A stretch of DNA of 5,020 nucleotides from Flavobacteriales bacterium UBA4422. Lineage in GTDB: Bacteria > Bacteroidota > Bacteroidia > Flavobacteriales_G > Salibacteraceae. Below, piece by piece: positions 1 to 5,020 of the stretch. The stretch covers positions 1 through 5,020 of the forward strand of contig DGQE01000030.1 of the NCBI GenBank assembly GCA_002389645.1. The letters run 5' to 3'. Position 1 is the first letter of the stretch. Each line of letters begins with the position of its first letter. The notes beneath the pieces are model-generated. The model ran no database searches, was not told where the DNA came from, and saw nothing but the letters and a program-made list of their open reading frames with translations. The position numbers and the translations under genes are program-made.

Positions 1-601
1 CGACTAATTCTGGGAAACTTATGGAATGCTTCTCGCAAAAATCGAGTAGAGCATAACTTACGCCAATGAGAAGTGTTTTTTGATTCGATTTGCGCAATTG
101 ATCCAATTCATCAAGAAGCGCTTCAGGTTTGTGCAAAAGGTGTTTCGAGTTTTTATGAGCCGTTTTTATAAAGGCATCAACCATAAAAACTAAAGAGGAC
201 TCTCCATTCTCTAGATAAGAAGGAAGTAGAGCCAAAATAACCCAATCTTTAAGAGGACCATATTTTTCTTCGAAATGGGCAGTAGCTAGGTCTTTGTACA
301 AGAACTTATCGTGAACAAAGTGTTTTGATCGCTCACTTGCAGCGGTGGTCCCACTACTCAAAAAGAGAAGGTCGTTTAGTTCATTACACCTAATATCATG
401 TGTTTTGAAAAGCTCTACAGGAAGAAACGCTGGAGACTTAGCTTCAGACGCAGTTGATTTACCAATGAGATCGATATACGTTTTGAAGGGATTATTGCGT
501 TTGTATTGATGCTCGAAACTTTTACTTGCCAAGGTCTCAAAGTCTTCGTCTGAACCTATGGCTTTTAATAAGTGGGCTATTTGTAACTTCGAATGTGTCA
601 A
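1..601 (-). CDS. LuxE-family acyl-protein synthetase / acyltransferase, C-terminus cut by window edge
   Basis: The minus strand stays open from 601 to the left edge and gives 200 residues of a protein I would expect to be about 330 long. After a short lead, FETLASKSFEHQYKRNNPF (residues 21-39) matches the usual N-terminal FExLAxxxFxxQxxxN pattern of Bacteroidota LuxE-like proteins. FLPVELFKTHDI (59-70), the SSGTT loop (82-86), ILALLPSYLENGESSLVFMV (122-141) and TLLIGVSYALLDF (176-188) follow in family order. SSGTT resembles the nucleotide-binding loop of acyl-activating enzymes. The founding member, LuxE, activates and transfers a fatty acyl group for bioluminescence; the Bacteroidota homologues have no settled substrate and no lux genes are visible here. 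The start is TTG at 599-601, because a TAA lies directly upstream in frame and no ATG occurs before residue 140. No Shine-Dalgarno sequence is seen. The family call is firm; the start and the substrate are not. Confidence 0.85.
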   Translation of the reverse strand, partial: MTHSKLQIAHLLKAIGSDEDFETLASKSFEHQYKRNNPFKTYIDLIGKSTASEAKSPAFLPVELFKTHDIRCNELNDLLFLSSGTTAASERSKHFVHDKFLYKDLATAHFEEKYGPLKDWVILALLPSYLENGESSLVFMVDAFIKTAHKNSKHLLHKPEALLDELDQLRKSNQKTLLIGVSYALLDFCEKHSISFPELV

Positions 602-603
602 TT

Positions 604-1107
604 ATGATCAATCTCAACGTGTTTTCAAAGTTAGTAGGTATTGCGCTGTTTGCGTCTTTGATTATGTCATGTGAACGCACAAATTGTGAAGAAGAAGAGC
701 CGAAATTGACGTTTGACACATTAATGCTCAATAATTCACGCGATACGCTAATCTATACTGTCAAGTTTTCCGACTGTCAAGGAGACATTGGCCATATTGG
801 AGCAATTGATTCTAATACCACACGAACGGTTAGAACGTTTTTATTCGAATTGATAGATAATAAATGGGAGCGATGGTATCCTTTGCCTGAGAATTTGAGT
901 GATACAGTGGCATTCTTCTCAGTTATCCCCGGGTCTTCCAAAAATAGATCTGGGTGGCTATTGGAAGGAACAATAGTTCAGGACTTTGGACTGGCAAATC
1001 TCCGCCAGAACAGTGATACTATTCGGTTTGAAACGTATGTTCTAGACAATGCTGAGAACAAGAGCAATCGGGTTGTTAGCAGTCCTTTTGTTTTTCCTAG
1101 CCTTTAG
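604..1107 (+). CDS. Hypothetical lipoprotein with QGDIG motif
   Basis: This gene encodes 167 residues with a clear type II signal peptide. MINLNVFSKL is followed by the hydrophobic stretch VGIALFASLI and the lipobox I-M-S-C, with the lipidated cysteine at residue 23. The mature part begins CERTNCEEEE, with a second cysteine at 28 and an acidic run at 29-32. A FSDCQGDIG segment (55-63) resembles the FxDxxGDIG motif of many small uncharacterised Bacteroidota lipoproteins, and the C-terminal strand TIRFETYVLDNAENKSN (139-155) looks like the end of a beta-sandwich fold. The frame is open upstream to a TTG at 526, but those 26 codons overlap the LuxE-like gene and would bury the signal peptide, so ATG 604 is preferred. 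GTG at 619 is a less likely alternative. It should sit in the outer or inner membrane facing the periplasm, or be surface-exposed. The function is unknown. Confidence 0.8.
   Translation: MINLNVFSKLVGIALFASLIMSCERTNCEEEEPKLTFDTLMLNNSRDTLIYTVKFSDCQGDIGHIGAIDSNTTRTVRTFLFELIDNKWERWYPLPENLSDTVAFFSVIPGSSKNRSGWLLEGTIVQDFGLANLRQNSDTIRFETYVLDNAENKSNRVVSSPFVFPSL
626..633 (-). promoter_or_regulatory. Possible -7 promoter box for the LuxE-like gene
   Basis: Read on the minus strand this is TAACTTTG, an exact match to the Bacteroidota -7 consensus TAnnTTTG. It would place a transcript start near 619, about 18 nt before the TTG start at 601, and so supports that start. It lies inside the signal-peptide codons of the divergent lipoprotein gene. 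No convincing TTTG -33 element lies at the expected distance, so the call is tentative. Confidence 0.3.
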
Positions 1108-2792
1108 ACTTTGCCAGCTATAGCTTCATTCACATTCATCAAAAGGTCACCTATTCTTTCCATTCCTGAGAATATATCACTGTATATCATTCCGTTTTGG
1201 AAATTGTACTCGCCTTTTTCAATATTCTTAAGGTGTGCCTTTCTTATATCATCTCGTTTAGTGTCGATTTTTTTCTCAAGATCTTCGGCAATTACCAAGT
1301 CTACTTGAGAATAGTTTGAATCGAGATTTAAAATTGAATTTTGAACAGCTTTATGCACCAAGTCAATCAATTGAGTTAGGCTTTTTCTTTGATCTGCAGA
1401 AAACCAAATTTTATTCTCATGCTTTCTTTCCAGATTGATTGACAATTGAAAGCAAATATCACTAATCTGCTCAAGGTCATTAATAATGCTCAGCATTGCG
1501 CGCACCATTAAGGACGATTCTTTCGAGAGCTGTTTGGCAGACACTTTTGTTAGGTAATTAGCAACTTCAACCTCAACCCTATCAGTAATCTCTTCGTATT
1601 TTTTAATTCGTTTAACTAGTTTTTTGACCGCTTTGTTGTCTTTTTCTAGAAGCAGATCTTTGACCATAAGAACATGACGCTCAGTGATTTCCGCAAACTT
1701 CGTAACCTCTTTCTTAGCCTCTAAGACTGAAAGCTCTGAGGTCCCCATCATTCCTGTTCCTATGTATTCTAAGTGAAAAGCTTCATCGTCTTCACCTTTG
1801 GACGGGACACTTTTGATCGCGAGCTTTACAAGTAGAGGTACAAAGCCGATTAGTAGCAATACGTTAGCGAGATTAAAAAAGGTGTGGAAGTATGATAGTG
1901 CGAATGGGATAGATTCAGAAGATTCATATGGGGACACATTGCCCATTACGGAAACGGAGAACCAATCGATCATTTGTAAAGCGAAAGGCAGGGTTAGAAC
2001 CATCCACGCTACGCCAACGATATTAAACATCGAGTGAATACGAGCGGCTCTTTTTGCATGAACATTTCCTACAATGGAGGCTAATTCAGCCGTTATGGTT
2101 GTTCCTATGTTTTCTCCAAGAATCATTGCAGCAGCCAGCGGAAAGGGAATCCAGCCGTTGTTGCACATTACAAAGGTTAAGGTCATCGCGGCACTTGAGG
2201 ACTGCACGACAATAGTGATAACAGCGCCAACCAAGACAAAAAGTAAATTGGTCATTAGTCCGGGTTCAAATCCGGATAAGAAAGAAAGGACTTCTGCATT
2301 TTGCTTTAAATCTGGAACGGCATTTTTTAAGGCGTCTAGGCCTAAGAACAACATCGCAAAACCAACAATAAACTCTCCCCAACTTTTAACCTTTGATGAT
2401 TTAAACAACATCATCGGAAGACCAAAGGCAATCATCGGAAGGGAGATGGATACAATTTTAAATTTAAACCCAAAATAAGATACTATCCATCCTGTTATGG
2501 TAGTTCCAATGTTTGCACCCATCATAACTCCCGCAGACTCCATAAGAGAAAGAAGTCCTGCATTTACGAAACTCACAGTCATTACAGTAGTAGCAGAAGA
2601 AGACTGCACCAAACCGGTGATTAAAAACCCCGTCAATACTCCGAAATAGCGATTCTTGGTCATCGCACCGAGAATCTCTCTGAGTCTTTCGCCAGCTGCC
2701 TTTTGAATACCCTCGCTCATTACCTTCATCCCGTAGATAAAGAATCCAAGGGCACCAAGTAACGTCAGTAGATCTAATAATGTGTAGTTCAT
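1104..2792 (-). CDS. Na+/phosphate symporter (NptA/YjbB-like) with C-terminal PhoU-like domain
   Basis: This 562-residue inner-membrane protein has the hallmark inverted duplication of the Na/Pi-cotransporter II family. The first half carries QSSSA at 63-67 and GANIGTT at 92-98; the second half repeats them as QSSSA at 197-201 and GENIGTT at 226-232. In this family the QSSS motifs form the substrate and sodium site. Hydrophobic segments fill roughly residues 5-325. From about 355 to 555 there is a helical PhoU-like region with E/D-rich motifs: YEEITDRVEVEV (399-410), NDLEQISDICFQL (438-450) and MERIGDLLMNV (544-554). The length fits bacterial NptA/YjbB-type proteins. It lies 11 bp after the phosphate-porin gene on the same strand, so co-transcription is likely and phosphate uptake is the natural reading. 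E. coli YjbB, however, exports phosphate, so direction is not proven. No Shine-Dalgarno sequence precedes the ATG. Its TAA interlocks with the stop of the convergent lipoprotein gene. Confidence 0.93.
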   Translation of the reverse strand: MNYTLLDLLTLLGALGFFIYGMKVMSEGIQKAAGERLREILGAMTKNRYFGVLTGFLITGLVQSSSATTVMTVSFVNAGLLSLMESAGVMMGANIGTTITGWIVSYFGFKFKIVSISLPMIAFGLPMMLFKSSKVKSWGEFIVGFAMLFLGLDALKNAVPDLKQNAEVLSFLSGFEPGLMTNLLFVLVGAVITIVVQSSSAAMTLTFVMCNNGWIPFPLAAAMILGENIGTTITAELASIVGNVHAKRAARIHSMFNIVGVAWMVLTLPFALQMIDWFSVSVMGNVSPYESSESIPFALSYFHTFFNLANVLLLIGFVPLLVKLAIKSVPSKGEDDEAFHLEYIGTGMMGTSELSVLEAKKEVTKFAEITERHVLMVKDLLLEKDNKAVKKLVKRIKKYEEITDRVEVEVANYLTKVSAKQLSKESSLMVRAMLSIINDLEQISDICFQLSINLERKHENKIWFSADQRKSLTQLIDLVHKAVQNSILNLDSNYSQVDLVIAEDLEKKIDTKRDDIRKAHLKNIEKGEYNFQNGMIYSDIFSGMERIGDLLMNVNEAIAGKV

Positions 2793-2803
2793 TGTTGCGA
2801 GCT

Positions 2804-4003
2804 TTAAAAAGACAATTCAGTTTGGAAACGGAACATTAAATAATTTGATACAAAGGTGTTTCCTAAATCTTGATGGTATGTTAAGTCAGTTTGAAATTTA
2901 AGGTTATGCTCAATAATATATTTGGAAACTCCGAAAGTGTATTGTTCTTGATAATTCACAGAAGCAGCTGACATTCCCTCAATAGGACTTGTTCTGGTGT
3001 ATCTAAAAGCCATTTCATAATCTGTTTTTAATAAATAGCCGGCCTGAGCTGACAAACCGAAGCCTTGATTATAGGCTAGGCCATCTGGAGTGACGAAGTT
3101 TCCAAGGCTGCTTTCCCTATAAGCGGCTTCAGTCAAGAATGAAAAACCTTTGTATTTTATGTGAATGTCACCTATGAAGGAGGTTAAATCGGATTGATAA
3201 TAAGACCCATTACTATCAACTAGGATAGAACCTAGTTGACCGCCCTGTCTAATGGCTTTATGATTGAAATCGAAAGTAAAACCTACACTCATTTTAAACG
3301 ACTCTTCTCTAGCTAAGTCGGATGAAAAATAATCACCTTTATTCGTGAAGGTTCCGAAAGGTAAGAATTCAGCTCGGCCTGTATAATCAAACCCTCCATT
3401 ATTGGTTCTAATATTATTTCGTCCTTCACCAAGAGATATGGATTCGGCTAACTTCAATACCGTGTTGCCTAGTTTGAATTTATGATGCAACTGCAATCCA
3501 AAATCGCGATCAATATTGAAGTTTGAATTCACTAAACTTCGATCAACAAATTGTAATTTTTGTGATGAGATAACGCGCTCGCGGTTACCAGGAAGCTTGG
3601 TTTGCCCGAACCATATTGTATGACCCTTTACAAACTGATATTTTAATACTGCGTCTAATACGATTTTTGGAGAACCACCTACTAGAGCGGCATCTCTGCT
3701 ATTGCTAATGTCACGATTACTAAGGCCTAACTCGATTTTGTAGGTAATTTTAGGAGAATATGCAAAACCGCTGAATTTGAGTCGCGCTCTTCTTACCATA
3801 GCATTTGTACTAGGGTCAGTGCCGTCTAAGTCGGATTTTACAACAAGTAAGTTTTGTATTCTAGCGCTAATCTTGATGTTTCCGTTCGAGTCAGCAGTCT
3901 GAATTTTGATGCCATCTCCAAATTTCTTGTAGGAAACTTGCGATAGCATTATAAAAGATGAGATGAAACAAATTACTGTAAGTAGGGTGGCTTTAAATTT
4001 CAT
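2804..4003 (-). CDS. Phosphate-selective outer-membrane porin, OprO/OprP family
   Basis: This 399-residue outer-membrane beta-barrel protein has a signal peptide at residues 1-21/22 (lysines 2 and 4, hydrophobic core 7-20, cleavage near SQ-VS). The family pattern is visible in order: an early NIKISARIQ strand (42-50), the RRARLKFSG motif (71-79), GQTKLPGNRERVISS (133-147) leading to LQFVDRS (150-156), then RDFGLQLHH (166-174) and amphipathic strands to the end. The last residue is phenylalanine, the usual C-terminal insertion signal of outer-membrane barrels. The length is close to that of P. aeruginosa OprP. In that family trimeric pores use arginines and lysines to select phosphate or polyphosphate; the exact binding residues cannot be mapped by eye here. 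It is the first gene of an operon with the Na+/phosphate symporter, which supports the phosphate assignment over a general anion porin. The upstream region carries operator-like repeats. Confidence 0.9.
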   Translation of the reverse strand: MKFKATLLTVICFISSFIMLSQVSYKKFGDGIKIQTADSNGNIKISARIQNLLVVKSDLDGTDPSTNAMVRRARLKFSGFAYSPKITYKIELGLSNRDISNSRDAALVGGSPKIVLDAVLKYQFVKGHTIWFGQTKLPGNRERVISSQKLQFVDRSLVNSNFNIDRDFGLQLHHKFKLGNTVLKLAESISLGEGRNNIRTNNGGFDYTGRAEFLPFGTFTNKGDYFSSDLAREESFKMSVGFTFDFNHKAIRQGGQLGSILVDSNGSYYQSDLTSFIGDIHIKYKGFSFLTEAAYRESSLGNFVTPDGLAYNQGFGLSAQAGYLLKTDYEMAFRYTRTSPIEGMSAASVNYQEQYTFGVSKYIIEHNLKFQTDLTYHQDLGNTFVSNYLMFRFQTELSF

Positions 4004-4076
4004 GGGGCAAAAATTGATCTATTATTTCTGCGGTAGCCTTTGTTTAATATACATAACCAAATGGTAAATTGAACTA

Positions 4077-4190
4077 AACTTTATGGTAACATACCGAAAT
4101 CACAAATCTTTGGCAAAAGACCATTAACTTTATGATAAACAGAGAATTGCGTATAATCAGGAAGCGTGATTTATTAACTTTCACATAATA
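4077..4190 (+). repeat. Three degenerate AACTTT-led repeats at 49-50 bp intervals
   Basis: AACTTTATGGTAAC (4077-4090) and AACTTTATGATAAAC (4126-4140) match at all but about two positions. A weaker third copy, AACTTTCACATAA, starts at 4176. The intervals are 49 and 50 bp, close to a whole number of helical turns, so the copies would face the same side of the DNA. The second and third copies are preceded by ATT, giving ATTAACTTT in each. Confidence 0.4.
4086..4117 (-). promoter_or_regulatory. Possible promoter of the porin-symporter operon
   Basis: On the minus strand TTTG (4114-4117) is followed after 20 bp by TATGTTAC (4086-4093). This resembles the Bacteroidota -33 TTTG / -7 TAnnTTTG arrangement, with the last two bases of the -7 box off consensus. 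The -7 box overlaps one copy of the TGGTAACAT repeat, which would let a bound regulator act directly on polymerase. It would leave a leader of roughly 75 nt. The match is modest. Confidence 0.25.
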
Positions 4191-4298
4191 TAGAGCGCCC
4201 TAGGATTTTTCGCAAATAATGGTGTCCTTGTACAAACAGAAAATCTTTGCTAGCGCTAATGTTGATTGCTGAAGGAATAGAGAGAAACCATCTTACTG

Positions 4299-4326
4299 CT
4301 TGGTAATTTCACCTTCATCTTGGTAA
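4299..4326 (+). repeat. CTTGGTAA direct repeat, 20-bp period
   Basis: CTTGGTAA occurs exactly at 4299-4306 and 4319-4326. The second copy leads straight into the 11-bp-phased TAACATT pair, so this may be the distal part of one operator array upstream of the small secreted-protein gene. The copies are short, and chance cannot be excluded. Confidence 0.4.
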
Positions 4327-4344
4327 CATTAAGTTAACATTGAG
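4324..4344 (+). promoter_or_regulatory. Candidate Pho-box-like operator, two 11-bp units
   Basis: TAACATT at 4324-4330 repeats exactly at 4335-4341, giving two adjoining 11-bp units (TAACATTAAGT and TAACATTGAGC). A further in-phase TAAC occurs at 4357. Response regulators of the PhoB/PhoP class bind direct repeats with an 11-bp period; the B. subtilis PhoP half-site is close to TTAACA, and TTAACA is present here at 4334-4339. The assignment to such a regulator rests on the repeat geometry and the neighbouring phosphate genes; no regulator gene is in view. Confidence 0.4.
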
Positions 4345-4356
4345 CGAATAAATGGT

Positions 4357-4364
4357 TAACTTTC
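4357..4364 (+). promoter_or_regulatory. Probable -7 promoter box of the small secreted-protein gene
   Basis: TAACTTTC matches the Bacteroidota -7 consensus TAnnTTTG at five of the six fixed bases. It lies 23 bp before the start codon and would give a short leader that still contains the Shine-Dalgarno site. No TTTG lies at the -33 position; that place is taken by the TAACATT repeats, as in activator-dependent promoters. Confidence 0.4.
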
Positions 4365-4375
4365 GTTGAATTAAA

Positions 4376-4383
4376 GAGGAGGT
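4376..4383 (+). promoter_or_regulatory. Strong Shine-Dalgarno site, GAGGAGGT
   Basis: GAGGAGGT ends four bases before the ATG at 4388 and is an almost full anti-Shine-Dalgarno match. Most Bacteroidota genes, including the others in this window, lack such a site, so it fixes the start of the small secreted protein and stands out from its neighbours. Confidence 0.6.
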
Positions 4384-4387
4384 CGTT

Positions 4388-4693
4388 ATGAAATATGTAA
4401 TTGCAATAATGTTAATGTTAGGCGTAAATGCTGTGATAGCGCAGTCTGCGAAAGATGCAGATCTTACACGACTTGAAAATGGTGAGATAAAGGTTCAAGG
4501 AACTGATGCTTTAGGAGCTGATGTTTTTGTTGTCTACAGCAAGGAACTGGTTAAGGTATACCAAGAAAGAACGGTAGATAATTTGACCACATTCGCTCGT
4601 TTTGATAATGGACAGGTAGTTGATTATGGATCATTTAATAATCCAATGGTCGGAAATGCTTCTGCACCTGTTGTTGTCGCTGAAAAAGATTAG
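4388..4693 (+). CDS. Small secreted protein of unknown function with an internal repeat
   Basis: I do not recognise this 101-residue protein. It begins with a standard Sec signal peptide: MKYVIAIMLMLGVNAVIA, with cleavage likely after A18 before QSAKD, leaving a mature chain of about 83 residues. There is no lipobox cysteine, and in fact no cysteine at all, so it should be free in the periplasm or exported. Two segments resemble each other: TRLENGEIKVQG (27-38) and ARFDNGQVVDYG (70-81) share R, N, G and the final G, with conservative changes between. Each looks like a beta-hairpin turning on NG. The segment between them, DVFVVYSKELVKVYQERTV, could be strand and helix. The gene has a strong Shine-Dalgarno site, a -7 box, upstream phased repeats and its own terminator, so it is a single-gene transcription unit and probably well expressed. 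The divergent phosphate operon suggests, but does not show, a link to phosphate. Confidence 0.8.
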   Translation: MKYVIAIMLMLGVNAVIAQSAKDADLTRLENGEIKVQGTDALGADVFVVYSKELVKVYQERTVDNLTTFARFDNGQVVDYGSFNNPMVGNASAPVVVAEKD

Positions 4694-4711
4694 ATCAAAC
4701 AAACTATAAAT

Positions 4712-4742
4712 AAAAAAGCCCCGCCAATAGCGGGGCTTTTTT
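4712..4742. terminator. Bidirectional intrinsic terminator
   Basis: GCCCCGC (4718-4724) pairs perfectly with GCGGGGC (4730-4736) around a 5-nt CAATA loop. Six A bases flank the left arm (4712-4717) and six T bases the right arm (4737-4742), so the hairpin ends in a U-tract on either strand. It lies 18 bp after the stop of the small secreted-protein gene and 16 bp after the stop of the TonB-dependent receptor gene on the other strand, and should end both transcripts. Confidence 0.92.
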
Positions 4743-4758
4743 ATGCTTAATTCTGTCC

Positions 4759-5020
4759 TTAGAAAGTGTAGTTGTATTTTAAACTTACACCAACTCCTGG
4801 CTTGTAGCTTGTGTAGATACCATCTTCTGATCCGTATGATCTGTAAACAAGCGTTCTGTCATCGTTCATGATATTATTCAATCCAAAGGTTAAGCGGTGT
4901 TGAAAGTCGTCACCGAAACTCTTGTAAGCATTAAAGTTTAAGCTATTGAAAGGAATCGTATATATGTCTGGAACACGACCAGAGGCGATAATTGTGAGTT
5001 GTTCACCTTGCACGTTATAG
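4759..5020 (-). CDS. TonB-dependent receptor, C-terminal fragment cut by window edge
   Basis: The minus strand is open from the right edge to a TAA at 4759-4761 and gives the last 86 residues of an outer-membrane receptor. The pattern is typical of Bacteroidota TonB-dependent receptors: YNVQGEQLTIIASGRVPDI, then PFNSLNFNAYKSFG, then HRLTFGLNNIMNDDRTLVYR (the common xxxVxNLxN strand before the last hairpin), then YTSYKPGVGVSLKYNYTF. The chain ends in phenylalanine preceded by alternating aromatic residues, the usual barrel-insertion signal. The GTG at 5011-5013 is internal and not a start, because the frame continues unbroken to the edge. The barrel, plug and substrate-specific parts lie outside the window, so the ligand cannot be named. 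Full proteins of this class usually run to 700-1000 residues. The gene shares its terminator with the convergent small secreted-protein gene. Confidence 0.88.
   Translation of the reverse strand, partial: YNVQGEQLTIIASGRVPDIYTIPFNSLNFNAYKSFGDDFQHRLTFGLNNIMNDDRTLVYRSYGSEDGIYTSYKPGVGVSLKYNYTF

Larger units (their letters stand above)
4004..4387. other. Divergent intergenic region with repeated operator-like words
   Basis: I see no gene in this 384-bp stretch between the porin and the small secreted-protein gene; only trivial frames of under 20 codons are present. It is rich in repeated short words. TGGTAA occurs at 4062, 4084, 4301 and 4321; the extended form TGGTAACAT occurs identically at 4084-4092 and 4321-4329; TTAAC occurs at 4124, 4174, 4334 and 4356. 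A palindrome TAGCGCTA lies at 4251-4258. The middle part, about 4190-4290, lacks these words and shows nothing I can name. The layout suggests shared control of the two divergent transcripts. Confidence 0.5.

Noticed and set aside
526..603. In-frame extension of the lipoprotein gene to a TTG at 526
   Set aside because: It overlaps the coding region of the LuxE-like gene on the other strand and would place 26 residues ahead of a clear signal peptide that begins properly at ATG 604.
537..731. Minus-strand open frame of 64 codons that could be the true N-terminus of the LuxE-like protein through a frameshift
   Set aside because: The LuxE-like frame already has a start at 601 with enough N-terminal sequence, and the 64-residue product shows no family features; it is the reverse reading of the lipoprotein signal region.
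1111..1308. Plus-strand open frame opposite the symporter's PhoU-like part
   Set aside because: Shadow of a strongly supported gene; the translation has no motif or plausible start context.
2408..2444. ATCATCGGAAG direct repeat inside the symporter gene
   Set aside because: It encodes the two similar LPM-containing turns of a transmembrane segment and is explained by the protein sequence.
1798..2478. Two plus-strand open frames (1798-2037 and 2074-2478) opposite the symporter membrane domain
   Set aside because: Both are reverse readings of conserved transmembrane codons and have no independent support.
4251..4258. TAGCGCTA palindrome as an operator
   Set aside because: A single perfect 8-bp palindrome with no second copy or link to a promoter box; too weak to call.
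4219..4272. 17-codon plus-strand frame in the intergenic region
   Set aside because: Too short, no Shine-Dalgarno, no conserved pattern; expected by chance.
4273..4310. Inverted repeat GAAACCA / TGGTAATTTC as a terminator or riboswitch stem
   Set aside because: Pairing needs a bulge, the stem is short, and no U-tract or known riboswitch core is present.

Overview
The window looks like an AT-rich chromosomal segment of a member of the Bacteroidota. The evidence is the end of a TonB-dependent receptor, a LuxE-like acyltransferase of the type common in that phylum, a short lipoprotein with a QGDIG motif, start sites that mostly lack a Shine-Dalgarno sequence, and -7 boxes of the TAnnTTTG kind. 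I see no mobile element, CRISPR array, tRNA or rRNA. It reads as ordinary core or near-core genome, with one regulatory region worth attention.

Layout from left to right. The minus-strand gene at 1-601 runs off the left edge and encodes the N-terminal 200 residues of a LuxE-family acyl-protein synthetase or acyltransferase. Its probable TTG start lies two bases from the ATG of a divergent plus-strand lipoprotein gene (604-1107). That lipoprotein gene meets the next minus-strand gene tail to tail, and their stop codons interlock over the four bases 1104-1107. The next two genes form a minus-strand operon. An OprO/OprP-type phosphate-selective porin (2804-4003) is followed after 11 bp by a Na+/phosphate symporter with a PhoU-like C-terminal domain (1104-2792). 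Together they would carry inorganic phosphate across the outer and then the inner membrane, although some members of this symporter family export phosphate.

A 384-bp gene-free stretch (4004-4387) separates the porin from a divergent gene for a small secreted protein of unknown function (4388-4693). This stretch holds repeated TGGTAACAT/TTAACATT words, several spaced by 11 or 22 bp like PhoB/PhoP operator units. The same 9-mer lies upstream of both divergent genes. The small gene has a strong Shine-Dalgarno sequence and is followed by a bidirectional hairpin terminator (4712-4742). The terminator also serves the minus-strand gene entering from the right edge, which encodes the last 86 residues of a TonB-dependent receptor (4759-5020).

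The main hypothesis is that phosphate starvation or a similar signal controls both the porin-symporter operon and the small secreted protein through the shared repeats. This is inference; no sensor or regulator gene is visible here. I found no clear sign of a wholly new system.
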